A DNA stretch of 64,000 nt from Lepiota brunneoincarnata. Lineage: Eukaryota > Basidiomycota > Agaricomycetes > Agaricales > Agaricaceae. Below, piece after piece: positions 1 through 11,114 of this stretch. The stretch lies in assembly GCA_023014365.1 (NCBI GenBank), contig JAEBUN010000004.1, positions 1,488,001-1,552,000 of the forward strand, in the 5' to 3' direction. Below the pieces are notes generated by a model. It saw nothing but the letters and a program-made list of their open reading frames with translations, had not been told where the DNA came from and searched no databases. Position 1 is the stretch's first letter. Each line of letters starts with the position of its first letter. Made by a program: the position numbers and the translations under genes.

Positions 1-2413
1 GTCGCCTTTCATGATGATATGTTTCTTGGACTGTCGTGTCCTATTTTGCGACAATAAATGTGAGCCTTCCATACCAGTGCACCACTCTTTCCTCCCGCAA
101 GTCCACTACTTCACTTGTGCACATAGCAGCGGCATGAGAGAAGGGGCCGTGTCGGCAATCGTGCTGGCGTTGACCAACGCACTTTTCACCACGATTGAAC
201 GCTACCTGGGTAGTTGTACAACCTCAGACCAACAATCCCCACCTTTTGGGTTGCATTTACTACCTTGACGGACTTCTTACATGCTGATCAACTACACGGT
301 GCTCTAGATCATCCTACCACCAACGAACATTTACTCTACGTCCCTTATCGAGACTTGTTAGCCATCATGTACCGAGAAATGATGCACGGGCACGAGCGTG
401 ATCGTCCTCCAGGTCACTGGGAGAGCAGGTCTTGGGGTGCCCGAAACCCACATCTCTGGGCCTATTCCAACCTGTGCGATTCCACAGGAATCCGACCGCT
501 GGCCTTCAAAGATTCTCTTTGAAATCCTTCCAGGGAGCTGAACCCCACCTTCCACGAAATAAGCTCAAGGATGCAATCTAGGCCAACAATTTCCTCAAAT
601 GTTCTCCAAAGTCGCTGAATCTTGATCCACAAGCCTGTGAGGACCCTGCAACGCCATCGACGGTGTACTGAAAATTGAACACAGCCAAGCAATTACGAAG
701 TCATCGGTGCGGTTCCGAAGCCTTATAGCAATTAACTGTCCTCCTTTGGTTCGAGGATGTCGAAGTTCCGGCTGAAACCTGATAGGCGAATCCCTTACAA
801 TATCCACCATTTGGGAAAGAGCGAAGATTCGGTTATCAAGACTCGAAACTCAGGGAAGGAGAGGCGCATGTGTTCACTCTGGAGCAACCGTCTCTCTTGT
901 TCATATTCAAAAATTGCCACAAGTGGCTGAAGTTCAGACGGAAAAGGAAGACTGGTTTCGAGGCCCCGGCACAGGGCTTTGTCGATGTCTCTGAAGATCT
1001 GCGTCTTGGCGGGAGTAATAGGGTTTTTTTTCTTTTCTTGGCGTGCCACCATCAGTTTTCGGTAGGGTCTCGAAAAGGTACACAATGCCTTCCGTCTCCG
1101 TTGAAGCTAATACTCAAGTTAGCTAGCTAAATTGCCAAGCTGTTGTGTCAGCTTTAATAGTCATATTCCCACCAGCCGCTTGGATATTCGCGAGCCCAAC
1201 TGAACAGCGCCTCATGTATGAGTCAATAGCATAGTTCTTCGATTCTCGATTCAGATACTTCTGGGCAGATCCGTCAATATCCCAACATCCCACTAAATTG
1301 ATTACCGTCTCCGCTTCTGTATTTCAGGCAAGTACTAATGTTGTCAAACCTTCAGTGCGTCAAGGCTGAGCAGGGTTCTGTTCTGTTGCCGTCATGACAC
1401 TTCAGGGCCGATAGCTTAGTGCCCCGAGAATGTGCAACACCTCGAGGAGGGGCCGAATGGCGCGTTGTCACTTGCCGCCTCTTGCCTTCCCGCAAAGTCG
1501 AGATCACTAGACGATCACTAACACGAACCTCGCCAACTACACGTGGGCTAATGCACTATCGGCTCAGGGACTAAACAAGTATCTTCTTTGGTATACAATC
1601 ATCCATCCCAGGCTGTCGGAACGCCCTTCTGATACAGCGCCTCTGGTGCCTCCGCAAAAGAAAATTGGGTCAGGCTGACGAGGTCGAAAAATTTAGTCTA
1701 TCTCCGGAAGAGGTTGCCGATTAGACTTGCATGCTGGATGCCGTGCATGGTAGTTATCAGACAACGTGGCTGGCGCATGGTTCTCAGCGCCACCAATTCT
1801 GCGGCCGTCCTGATACTGGGCGAATGTTCTGCCCAGCGCGCCCCCCCCCCCCCTCTTCTTATTTTTTTTCATGGAATAAATGTTGCAAGGCGCAAGCGGA
1901 GTGCCTCCCCAAATGTAACCCCACCGTTCGTACAAGTGTCTAATGACAGCGTAAGGCCGCGGAGACTAGCTCACGGCTCTGTGCATTGCGGTCGCGTGTG
2001 ATCATATTCCGAAACGTATGTGATGCATACATAGCCTGGTTCATTATCATCGATCAAAACGCATGAAGTTGCCAGTGCTTTCAAGTATGACTCGAACGCA
2101 CACATGCTGTCCCCCCCTTTCTCCTGACCATATTTCTCGCATGCTCAGCCTACTGCGGTCGAGTACTGGTCCCATCGCGTTGCCTCCGACGCCAACATCC
2201 ATCTCGAGGTCGACCCCTCCGGCTCCATCCATTGTTGATTCTTCTTCATCCCTGACAAGTTCGCCCTGTATTTCGGAGTATTCTTTGGAACCGCTCAGGA
2301 AGCGTCGCCGCAGTAGCACACTCAGTGTCACCAATTATCCAAATCCAAATCCACAGTCGGCTCAAGGCCCTTGTGCCAAAAAGTATCGAAACTTTCAGGC
2401 CTACCCACGACAA
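1..2413. other. gene-poor left end, no supported gene
   Basis: All six frames are broken here and no frame shows a recognisable domain. The longest open stretches (for example 214-522 plus) have no conserved motif and no splice pattern that extends them. A 13-C run lies at 1841-1853, and a CACGTG hexamer at 1540-1545. An open frame from 2063 runs into the MARVEL-like gene and would encode a Ser/Pro-rich segment; it may be 5' leader or an extended N-terminus. The stretch could be intergenic DNA or old decayed coding sequence. Confidence 0.5.
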
Positions 2414-3103
2414 ATGTCATTTGTCAAGGCCCACTACCATCCGTTCTTGTTTACCATGATGACGTTGTCGGCGATGGCGGAGCTGGGGCTGACCGCTTTC
2501 TTGATCGGGGCGGGGAATGAGAACGGAACCTGGCCGAGTGCCCGATACCATTCTTTGTGAGATCGATTTTGCTCTCTAATTCTGAGTAGATGAAGTTGAT
2601 ATCAGAGCGTTCAATTCCCAAGATTGATATTATTCTTGTTCAATGCTATCTGGACCACTGTCTTCTCGGCGGCGTACATGCTCTGGATGGTGGAAGGAGG
2701 AAGTCAATTTCTGGCGAGTGTCGCGAGTTCAGTTATATGGTTGCTGGTAACCACAACTCTATGGGCCAGTAAACTCCTGTCAATCTTGCCGCTACCTGAC
2801 TGATGGTCCTTGTCCACAGGGAACCGCAGCAGGGGTGATGCACGGCGTACGCGGCGGTGGTAATTGTGCATTACAACCGGTTATCCATAGGTATGTGGCT
2901 CAGGGAATACGCCTATGCGCCGTGCTGATGTTAGCGGTAGGTGCCGACAGTCTCTGACAGTGGAGGCATTGGGGTGGGCTGAATTTGGGCTCTGCGTGCT
3001 GACTATGGCCTTGACCTGCTTATGGGTGAAGTCGAACCACCGTCGAGGGAAGGAGGAGAGTGAATTAGTTAGTTCCGGTGAATCCACAAGAAGGCTTGTT
3101 TGA
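2414..3103 (+). CDS. MARVEL-like four-helix membrane protein
   Basis: Four hydrophobic segments occur in order. They are the stretch after MSFVKAHYHP, then LFLFNAIWTTVFSAAYML, FLASVASSVIWLLVTTTLWA and ALGWAEFGLCVLTMALTCLW, followed by a short basic/acidic tail. This layout, with a long extracytoplasmic loop and a helix-4 Glu, matches the basidiomycete MARVEL-like family. These proteins sit in plasma-membrane or vesicle membranes, and their exact role is unknown. Introns are needed at about 2557-2607, 2770-2829 and about 2892-2946; all restore a single frame. The ATG at 2414 lies just before helix 1. An upstream in-frame ATG at 2063 would add about 117 Ser/Pro-rich residues, so the start is uncertain. 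The next gene downstream runs the same way. Confidence 0.6.
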
Positions 3104-3159
3104 ATGAGACACTATGTTTTTGAGTATTTATAGTTTGGTTTTGTTGGGGGGGGGGGGTA

Positions 3160-5429
3160 ATGGCCGAAATCACCGTGCCGAGCCCCCGCATTTATCAGAT
3201 AACCCCAAGTCGGGATCAATGCCCTCTCCAGCTGCGTCTACCCATGTCCATAGTTACTACGAATATCCCCGGTCCCGTTCGCAGCCCTCCACCGTCTACT
3301 CACGCATCTCATGGCTCGGTATCTGAAAACGAGCCGTCACAAACTGGGGGCTTGCTAGGCCCGGGATACACTGAAGAGCAGTCGTCACGACTCAAAATAC
3401 AGTCGGCGGCCCTCAGGAGACGTGCATTTATTACGAGGATGCTGGCTCTGCTGTGCGCCTGTTGTCTAAGTATCGGGAGTCACTAGTGCGTTTCCATGGG
3501 CCCCGATTTGTTCAGCTGCGCTGATGCGTTCCAGTGCTTCGTACGTCCTTGGTCCTTTAAAAAGCCGCATCCAGCGTGAGCTTGGGGCGACCCACACCGA
3601 GTTTGGATTGCTGTTCTCTGCGTACAGTTTGAACAGTACATGGACACCCCTTGTTGGAGGCCTCCTTGCGAGCAGGCTCGGGACGACTCTCACGAGCATT
3701 TTAGCCACAGGTGTCATTTTTACGGGCGAGTGTTCCTCTGACTTACAGTCCTCTGACCGTAAATAACGCAGTACCGACAGGTCAAGGACTCCTGCTCGTA
3801 GGAGACCTCTGGGGCAACGTACGATTGATGGCGCTTGGACTTTTCATCTTCGGGTTCGGGGTTAGCCCCTTAGCTGTTGTTCAGGAAACCATTATCGTCC
3901 GCTTCTTCAGGTCCCATGGCCTTGGTGTTTCTATGGCGTTTGGGCTGATAGCAGGGAAGGGGGCTTCGTTTGTTGCAGCACGAACCTCCTATCCCCTGGC
4001 AGCACACTATGGGTCACATGCGCCGTTCTGCGTCGCCACTTTTTTAGCAGGACTTTCTGTGGTCATCAACCTTGTATACATCGCCTCCTCGAATTGGCTC
4101 GTTTATAATTCTGGTGCTGAGCTAGAGGCAACCGACATCGCTCATGAAGCTCAACAACTTGCCATGACAAATGCAGCACAAGCACGCGGCACTTGAAAAG
4201 GTTGCAAAAAAACACAAGGTTCACCCACGCCAAATTATCAAACTTGGGGATGTATTCTGGGCGTAAGCAGGTTTCTATTTCGGGAGGAAATCGTCATCTC
4301 TAAGGCGCACTTTTTCAGCTATATAGCACTTAATGTGCTGTGTGGGGCAATATGGTCCCCGTTTATTCACCTTGCACCGTAAGCTGCGTGACTCGATCGT
4401 TTCGTTACAAGGTGGAATAATCCTACTGATAGCAACATTATCGAGAAACGCTATGGCCTGACGGAGCAAGACGCGGCCACCAAAACCTCATATCTCCTCG
4501 CAGGTAGTTTAATACTTTACCCGATCGTGAGTACTTATCAGCCTATCTGGTCTGAGCACCCCCGACAATTTAGGATACTAGTGTGGCTTCCTTGTCGACC
4601 GCAACTACGGACATAGCACTATCATAGTTCAACTTCTGTTCCTATCCTCGGCTTTGACTGCTGCTGCATATATGTGGATAACGATACCACCAACGTGGAC
4701 GCACACCCCGATTCCCGCCATTTTGTCGTTTGCTATCGGACATGGTTTCTCACCGTGTACGCCCTCGTACCCTTGGGCCTCTGCCAGTTGACCGCCTTTA
4801 ATCATGGTTTACAGTACTACTCGTTGTGATTGTTCCAAGGATCGTTCCCTCCAAATATGTTTCCACTGCTCTGGGAGCTCACAAGAGTGTAAGGACCCAA
4901 CTGCTTCCCTGTGGCGACGTGTACTGAGTAACGAGATCCCTCGCAGCTGGAACAGACTGGTTCAACGCTGATTCAGACCTTGGCTGGACTTGCCTTGGAC
5001 ATTAAATCGAAAGACAAGCCAGTTCTGGGCGCTATTCAGCGACTCCTTGATGTATTCTTGTTTCTGAACGCCCTGCAGTTCGGGAGTATAATCTTGCTGG
5101 CCTACCTACAGTACAATGCTGCTAATGATCTTAGAGAAAACCTGGTCCCGACTCCAGGTACTATTCAGCCTTATGGCTGCGCGCCTGTTGGGTCCAGGAC
5201 ACCCTTGATTTCAGGCCCGGAAGGCGATTTATCCAGATATGATACAGTCAACTACTCGGGGCATCCCGGATGCCGGATTGATATCCCAAGGCCAGAGGTC
5301 CAGAGGGGCCGAGTTTTTGCGACGCTCAGTTTTCTGCTGGTCGTATCGGCTTGGGTACTGTTTTTGGGAACCGCATTCTGTCGGTTGGGTGGCGGAAAAC
5401 CAGAACATAACGGAGGATCCATGATATAA
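3160..5429 (+). CDS. MFS transporter, monocarboxylate/sugar-type, frame break near 4190
   Basis: This is a twelve-helix major-facilitator permease of the plasma or organelle membrane; the substrate cannot be told. Conserved stretches in order are SYVLGPLKSR, FGLLFSAYSLNSTWTPLVGG, LFIFGFGVSPLAVVQETIIV, IALNVLCGAIWSPFIHL, EKRYGLTEQDA, CGFLVDR, LLVVIVPRIVPSKYVST and ALDIKSKDK, ending with a helix and a polar tail. About nine short introns are required. One of them (3726-3780) appears to be a GC-AG intron. The frame breaks between about 4165 and 4195: frame 1 ends at a TGA at 4194-4196, while the conserved helical linker LEKVAKKHK continues in the +1 frame. That is either an insertion or a missed intron. 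The start at 3160 follows a 12-G run; ATG 3232 is an alternative. Confidence 0.75.
3726..3780 (+). other. probable GC-AG intron in the MFS gene
   Basis: Exon sequence ends at ACG G (3725) and coding resumes at 3781 with GT CAA GGA CTC, giving an uninterrupted ATGVIFTGQGLLLVGDLWG. The intervening 55 bp begins GCGAGT and ends CGACAG. No GT donor nearby keeps the frame. The length matches the other introns of the window. A base error at the donor is the alternative. Confidence 0.6.
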
Positions 5430-5983
5430 TTTCTGTCATTTATGTAATAGCAAGTTGCAATCCGCATTTACGCAATGATCCTTCTGGGATCTGGTCCTTG
5501 CCTTGGCTTTCACAATCCCATGGACTGCATGGGCTTGAACGATTTTGTGTTCTCGCTGCTCCTACCATGGGCCTTTGGTTTTAAAAACTATGATGGCTTG
5601 GGTCTGCTCAGGTTACATCTCTTTGGGTGGATTGACCCATTGCCACACGGGGGCCTCGTTCTCGTCCTGCTTTTCCTTGAGCCCGTTGCTCGTTTTCCTA
5701 TCTGCCGGCAGGACGCCTGGATTCAACTCGGCACCATTAGTAGTTGCATTGTGAATAGTGTGACCTATATATGATATGTAGCCGTAGGGGCCAGACTGGC
5801 TTACGGGGCCTTTAGCTATTTTGGCTTAGTACCGGCAAACGCCGTGGTACTGCACAGTTCCAGTCAGCCCCTCGGATCCTCCATATCAGCAAAGCCGTCG
5901 GCCTCAACGTCCTCAAGACCAAGGTGTGTATCTTTTTTCTTGAGCGGATCTATATTGAAGGCTAACGTGCCTTCAGTGTCAAA
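5430..5983. promoter_or_regulatory. intergenic region with eL15 promoter and possible 5' UTR intron
   Basis: A TATATATG motif lies at about 5766-5773. A possible 5' leader intron runs from GTGTGTATC near 5924 to CCTTCAG at 5976, just before the eL15 ATG. An open frame at 5475-5774 is hydrophobic in part but shows no family motif. It may be a remnant; I do not call it a gene. Confidence 0.35.
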
Positions 5984-6804
5984 ATGGGTGCTTACAAGTA
6001 CATCGGGGAGTTATACAAAAAGAAACAGTCGGATGTCCTCCGATTTCTCCTTCGCGTTCGGTGCGCAAATTCGTCAAATCGTACAAGAGGGAATCATTGC
6101 TCACTGTTCAACCAGCTGTTGGGAGTACCGCCAATTGACAGTTATTCACCGGGCTTCCCGTCCCTCCCGCCCAGATAAGGCCCGTCGTCTCGGATACAAG
6201 GCCAAGCAGGGGTATGTTATCTACCGTGTTCGGGTTCGCCGCGGCAACCGCAAGAAGCATGTTCCAAAAGGTATGTCTAGTGACTAGCAGGTGCTGAGAG
6301 ATGTTCAATCAAAAGTCTCTTCTTAGGTGCCACCTATGGCAAGCCCGTCCGCCAGGGTGTTAATCACCTCAAGCCTCAGCGTGGACTCAGGAGTGTTGCA
6401 GAGGAGCGTGTTGGTAGGCGGTGTGGCAACCTGCGTGTGCTGAATTCGTATTGGGTGAACCAGGATGGTGTTTACAAATATTATGAAGTTATCCTGGTGG
6501 ATCCCAACCACAAGGCGGTATGTATTCTCCTCGCTCATAACACTTCTTATACTCATTGCGCGTCCAGATTCGCCGTGACCCCAGAATCAACTGGATTGTC
6601 AACCCTGTCCACAAACGCCGCGAGGCGCGCGGCCTTACCAGCATCGGAAAACAGGTTTTTCATCTCTTCTGTGCCGGATTCGTTCATGTTTTGACTGTAC
6701 CTGTTTAGAACCGTGGCCTGGGCAAAGGTCATCGCCACAATCATACTCCTGCTCGTTCTACCTGGAAGAGGCACAATACTCTCAGCTTACGTCGATACCG
6801 TTGA
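5984..6804 (+). CDS. RPL15: 60S ribosomal protein eL15
   Basis: This is a structural protein of the large ribosomal subunit. The reading starts [18 protein letters not shown] and runs through [58 protein letters not shown] and [15 protein letters not shown] to [19 protein letters not shown] and a terminal LRRYR. Exons are 5984-6060, 6116-6270, 6327-6517, 6568-6654 and 6709-6804, with four GT-AG introns of 50-56 bp. The spliced length is 606 bp (201 residues), close to the usual 203-204, and there is no frame break. A leader intron just upstream of the ATG is likely. Confidence 0.97.
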
Positions 6805-7003
6805 TTTCTATGTTTCCGTACTACATTGTTCATGTCTCCAATCAAAAGAGGTTTTCCGCACCCCTTTGTAGAGCTAAAAATAGTGTTAGTACAAACATGC
6901 GGCTTCGGCGTTTGGAGCCGGAGTGGGCTCCACGCTTTAGCCAGTTTTTACAACTAGCTGGGCTGCCGCTTCCCTTGCGTCCTTCACCACCTTCACACAC
7001 CAG

Positions 7004-8810
7004 ATGCCCCTTGCTAAGATACTGCGAGAACTTCCCCTCTGCTTAATCATTCTAATCATCTCTCATGCTCAAAACATTGCTGCCAAGACCGATCTACATC
7101 AACGAAGCAATTTGAATACTGACCCTGATGGGACAAACTTTCTGTGGTTGCCTCAGGACGAGTATTCGGGCTCGTCCTTCTTTGAGTGCGGCCCAAGTTT
7201 CATTTGACAACCATGCCTCACTAAGAGTGTTTGCTGCAGTCGCTGGGACTTTTTCACTGGGGATGATCCCACGCAGTAAGTGCTCAGTCTGTTGAACTAC
7301 TGAAAACTTTGTCGACTCATCATCCCTCACACTTAGTGGCATTGTGAAGTCGGTACTTGTTCTTGGTTTCCTGGTGCGTAAGTCATTGATACGTTCTTCA
7401 GTTATACGACCAGAGACGATGCCTTCGCGAGTGGATTGGCATACCTCCGAGACGATGGGACAGTCATCATGAAGGGAGACAATACGACTTGGTTGGACAA
7501 AGGTATCCCTCGCAAAAGGTACGTAACTACGAATTATACTTCACATGAGGACTCGGCTCTGATTCATCACTCTAGTGTTCGGATTTCGAGCAGGGCACAA
7601 TACAACGGTGGTCTTTTCATCCTGGACCTGAACAAGGCACCATGGGGTTGTGGTAAGCTGGGCCTTCCGATTACTCGAATCTCAGAGAAAATTCATCGCA
7701 ACTTAGGGGTGTGGCCTGCATTTTGGACAGTGGGTGGAGGAAATTGGCCATGGGTGAGTTTCATATTGAATCTCGTGTGCGCAACTTGACCTGATGATAA
7801 CAAAGACTGGTGAAGTTGATATCATAGAGGGCGTTCACGATAATGAACATAATCAAGTCGCGTTTCACACCGGACCTGGTATGCCGAAGCTGGTGTATTG
7901 TTGTTGCCGTTATTAAGGTTCTCGGTAGGTTGCCTTTTGAACCCCAACTCCACGTTTTCTGGGACTGTCGTCGTGGGTCGTAACTGCTCTTACTTCGGTG
8001 CACGGCAATATTGATTGATTTATATGACGACGTTAGACTCGAAATGGCCAGAACAACACCGAATGTAACGGTTTGATCAACGACAACTCCGGTTGTGCCA
8101 TCGTAGAGTGGAGTAGAGCGTCCTATGGGCCCTTCTTCGACTCTCAAGGGGGAGGTGTCTTTGCTATGAAATGGGATGAGAACGGAATTGCAGTTTGTGT
8201 GTTTAGAATGTGCATTCTTTGATGATTCGAAGTCTGATCACAAAACATTGCAGGGTCTTTCTATAGACAAGCCATTCCACTTGATATAACTCAAGGAAGC
8301 CCCGATCCTTCGAAATGGGACAAACCAGTTGCTGCTCTGGATCCGGGTAGCTGCAATCTTACCCAATATTTCGCCAACCATTCTATTATATTTGGTATGT
8401 AGGTCAATGATAGAGTCTGTGCCCAACATTGACCCCGAAAACCAAGATATCACATTTTGTGGTACGCTTTTCATTGTTTGTGAAGGGCGGTAGATTCTCA
8501 CTTCCTGTCAATCTTATCAGGCGATTGGGCCGGTAACTCGTATGCTTCAACGACATGTCCTGGGACATGTGAGGATAGGCTCATGAATCCTACTAACTTC
8601 GAGGTAGAATCCCCTCCTTGTCTTCTCCCAACTTGTCACTGATGATCCTCATAGAATGCGACATGGATCATCAACCACCTGAAAGTATATCGCAAACAAA
8701 CATTAACAGGGACAGTTACTGCAAATTCAGCACGAAGCAGTTCTTGGAGCGGGACTATCGTGTTGTCTGTACTTGTGGCAGTTGCCAGCGGATTGTTTTG
8801 CGTACTCTGA
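7004..8810 (+). CDS. secreted GH16 endo-beta-1,3(4)-glucanase, probably GPI-anchored (copy 1)
   Basis: This is a glycoside hydrolase family 16 enzyme acting on beta-1,3/1,3-1,4-glucan in the cell wall or outside it. A hydrophobic signal peptide (MPLAKILRELPLCLIILIIS) is followed by WLPQDEYSGSSFF, WDFFTGDDPT, GLFILDLNKAPWGCG, VWPAFWTVGGGNWPW, the catalytic E-x-D-x-x-E signature in GEVDIIEGVHDNEHNQ, GCAIVEWSRASYGPFFD and FAMKWDENGIAVW. The C-terminus is Ser-rich with a hydrophobic tail (SGTIVLSVLVAVASGLF) ending at the TGA at 8808-8810, the layout of a GPI-attachment signal. About nine short introns are needed and all consensus joins keep the frame. A close paralogue follows at 9182. Confidence 0.93.
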
Positions 8811-9181
8811 GGAGCAGTCGCTCCGCCTAGACACCGTATTAATATATAGATTGTATAGGCCATAGGCCAAAGGGACCTGAAATACTCTTGAAGGGCAATG
8901 GTGACCAGCACCTTACTACCCGATTAGATTGATGTTGAGAATGCGTTCACCACGAGGCAGTCAATGTCACTGTTCATTTTCCAAAACACGAGGCGTCCTC
9001 ACCACTTGCAGAATCCAATAATCAACTAGGAAAGGCGGTGTCGACGCGGCCCTGATGCACTTTTTCCATTCTCCAAACGCCAAGAGTTACTTGGGTGTGA
9101 GCTCTAACAAGCTCTAGCATATATAACCACTGCGCCCAAGCTTGAGGTGGGCAGCTTCCTCCCGCATTTATTAACCACACA
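8811..9181. promoter_or_regulatory. spacer and promoter of the second GH16 gene
   Basis: No gene is seen. TATATAA lies at 9120-9126, about 56 bp upstream of the ATG at 9182, a reasonable TATA position with a short leader. Confidence 0.45.
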
Positions 9182-11017
9182 ATGTATCGACGTCTGCTTG
9201 CATGCCTATCTGTGCTCGCCCTTCATGCTTCAACCTCTTTGGGATACTTGGATGGATTGTGGTCATCGAAACTGGGTCATAGCGAACTGAAACGACTGGA
9301 AGGGAGAAGCAGTATCAACCACAATGCAAATGGCACGCCATTTGTATGGTTGCCCGCGGACGATTATTCAGGAAGCAACTTCTTCGAGTACGTTCAATTT
9401 CCAGGTTGTTAAGGACTAGTGTTCATGCTCCTATACTTTGAAGTCGATGGGATTTCTTCACAGGTACTGATCCAACAAAGTATGTCACAACCCGGTAGCC
9501 TATCTCGCTGGAAGTTATGCTGACATACTCAACAGCGGACAAGTAAAGTAGGCCATTAGGACTTTTTGCTATTGTTCAGGGGAGGCTCAAGGGACGAACG
9601 CAGCTATGTGCCTCGAGAAGAAGCTCTCCGGAAGAACCTGATATACACTTTGGATGATGGCACTGCGATATTGAAGGGGGACAACGATACGTGGCTAGAG
9701 AATGGGGTGAAACGAGATAGGTGCGCCCACTGGCCCTTTGATACGCAGTCAAGATGCCAATAAACCGTCGGCCTACTAGCGTTCGTATCTCTACGAAGAC
9801 ACGTTACCATACAGGGTTATTCATTCTCGACCTGAAAAAGGCCCCATGGGGATGTGGTGAGAACCGGATCCCACCACGCGGGCGGCTTTGCAATGACGAG
9901 GAATGAACCAGGTATCTGGCCTGCATTTTGGACGTTGGGAGAGGGTCAATGGCCATATGTGAGTTCAAACGTGCCGTGCATTATCCCCTAGTCAAGATGT
10001 ATGATCCCAGGCCGGTGAAATTGACATAGTGGAAGGTGTGCACGACAATCAGCATAACCAAGTGGCTTGGCATACAGCACCTGGTGTGTTATTTGGCAGC
10101 CTCATGTTGTTTTGTTTGAATCATTCAAGGTGACTACTTATGGTATAGGATGTACCCTTGCCCAAAATGCAACCTTTACTGGGACGACGGTGGTAAGTCG
10201 AGACTCGGTCCATGATCTTCTGACTGAAAATTATATAAGAATGTTAATGGGGAAAATCATACCGACTGCAATGGGCTCATAAATAATAACGCGGGATGTG
10301 GGATTGTTGAGTGGAGCAGAGCATCATATGGGCCATTCTTTGACGCTCAGGGAGGGGGCGTTTTCGCCATGAAGTGGGACGAAAATGGAATCGCAGTGTG
10401 TATGTTCCTCGCCCCACGCTCCTACAGCATATATTTAATGCACCACAGGGTCGTTTTACCGTACTGCTATCCCAAGAGACATCGTCGACGGAAGCCCTCG
10501 CCCAGATGGTTGGGGTCCTCCTTCGGCCGCTCTCGATCCATCCGGATGCAACCCACTTCAATTCTTCAGAAATCATACCATTATCCTAAGTGAGTAGCTC
10601 TCGCATGTTTTCTTTTTGTTTTTGTTCATTGACATCGGGGGTTAAGATATCACCTTTTGTGGTATGTTGTGGGATCCTACAGTACCCATATTCCATTCAA
10701 AGCGTGACCTGCCAAAATAGGTGATTGGGCGGGCAATTCTTATGCTACGTCGGGGTGCCCAGGGACATGTTTCGAACGGCTTCGAGACCCAAGAAATTTC
10801 GAAGTGTGTACTGTACGCCCTACTTACCACCGATCAGTCACGCTCACAGGTGAACTGACAGAACGCGACTTGGATCATTAATTCGCTCAAGGTGTACCAA
10901 AAGCAGGCGCTCAATGGACTCGTGTCAAGTGCCGTTCGTGGGAAGTCTCCTGCTGCAGCTCAAGAATGGTTACCGTTTTCTGTGTCATCACTAGCAGCAC
11001 TGATGGCGTTGTTTTGA
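9182..11017 (+). CDS. secreted GH16 endo-beta-1,3(4)-glucanase (copy 2)
   Basis: Tandem paralogue of the gene at 7004 with the same order of blocks and largely the same intron positions. It has a signal peptide (MYRRLLACLSVLALHASTS), then WLPADDYSGSNFF, WDFFTGTDPT, GLFILDLKKAPWGCG, WPAFWTLGEGQWPY, the catalytic signature in GEIDIVEGVHDNQHNQ, VEWSRASYGPFFDAQGG, FAMKWDENGIAV and ITFCGDWAGNSYAT. The C-terminus ends in a moderately hydrophobic stretch (FSVSSLAALMALF), a weaker GPI signal than in copy 1. Consensus splicing gives one frame from 9182 to the TGA at 11015-11017; in particular the intron after GGA CAA GTA AA restores the YVPREEAL block. It ends 97 bp from the convergent SurE-like gene. 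Confidence 0.92.
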
Positions 11018-11114
11018 TATAAAGGTGTGATAGGCAGGTAGCTTGTAGCCATAGAACAAGCGTTTCAAAGGATTGTGGTGGTTAATAAACTAAGTCAGGC
11101 AACGTGCAAAGGGA

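Noticed and set aside
9535..9605. Apparent stop/frame break in the second GH16 gene after GQVK
   Set aside because: Splicing from GTA AA|GTAGGCC to TTGTTCAG restores GSRDERSYVPREEALR in frame.
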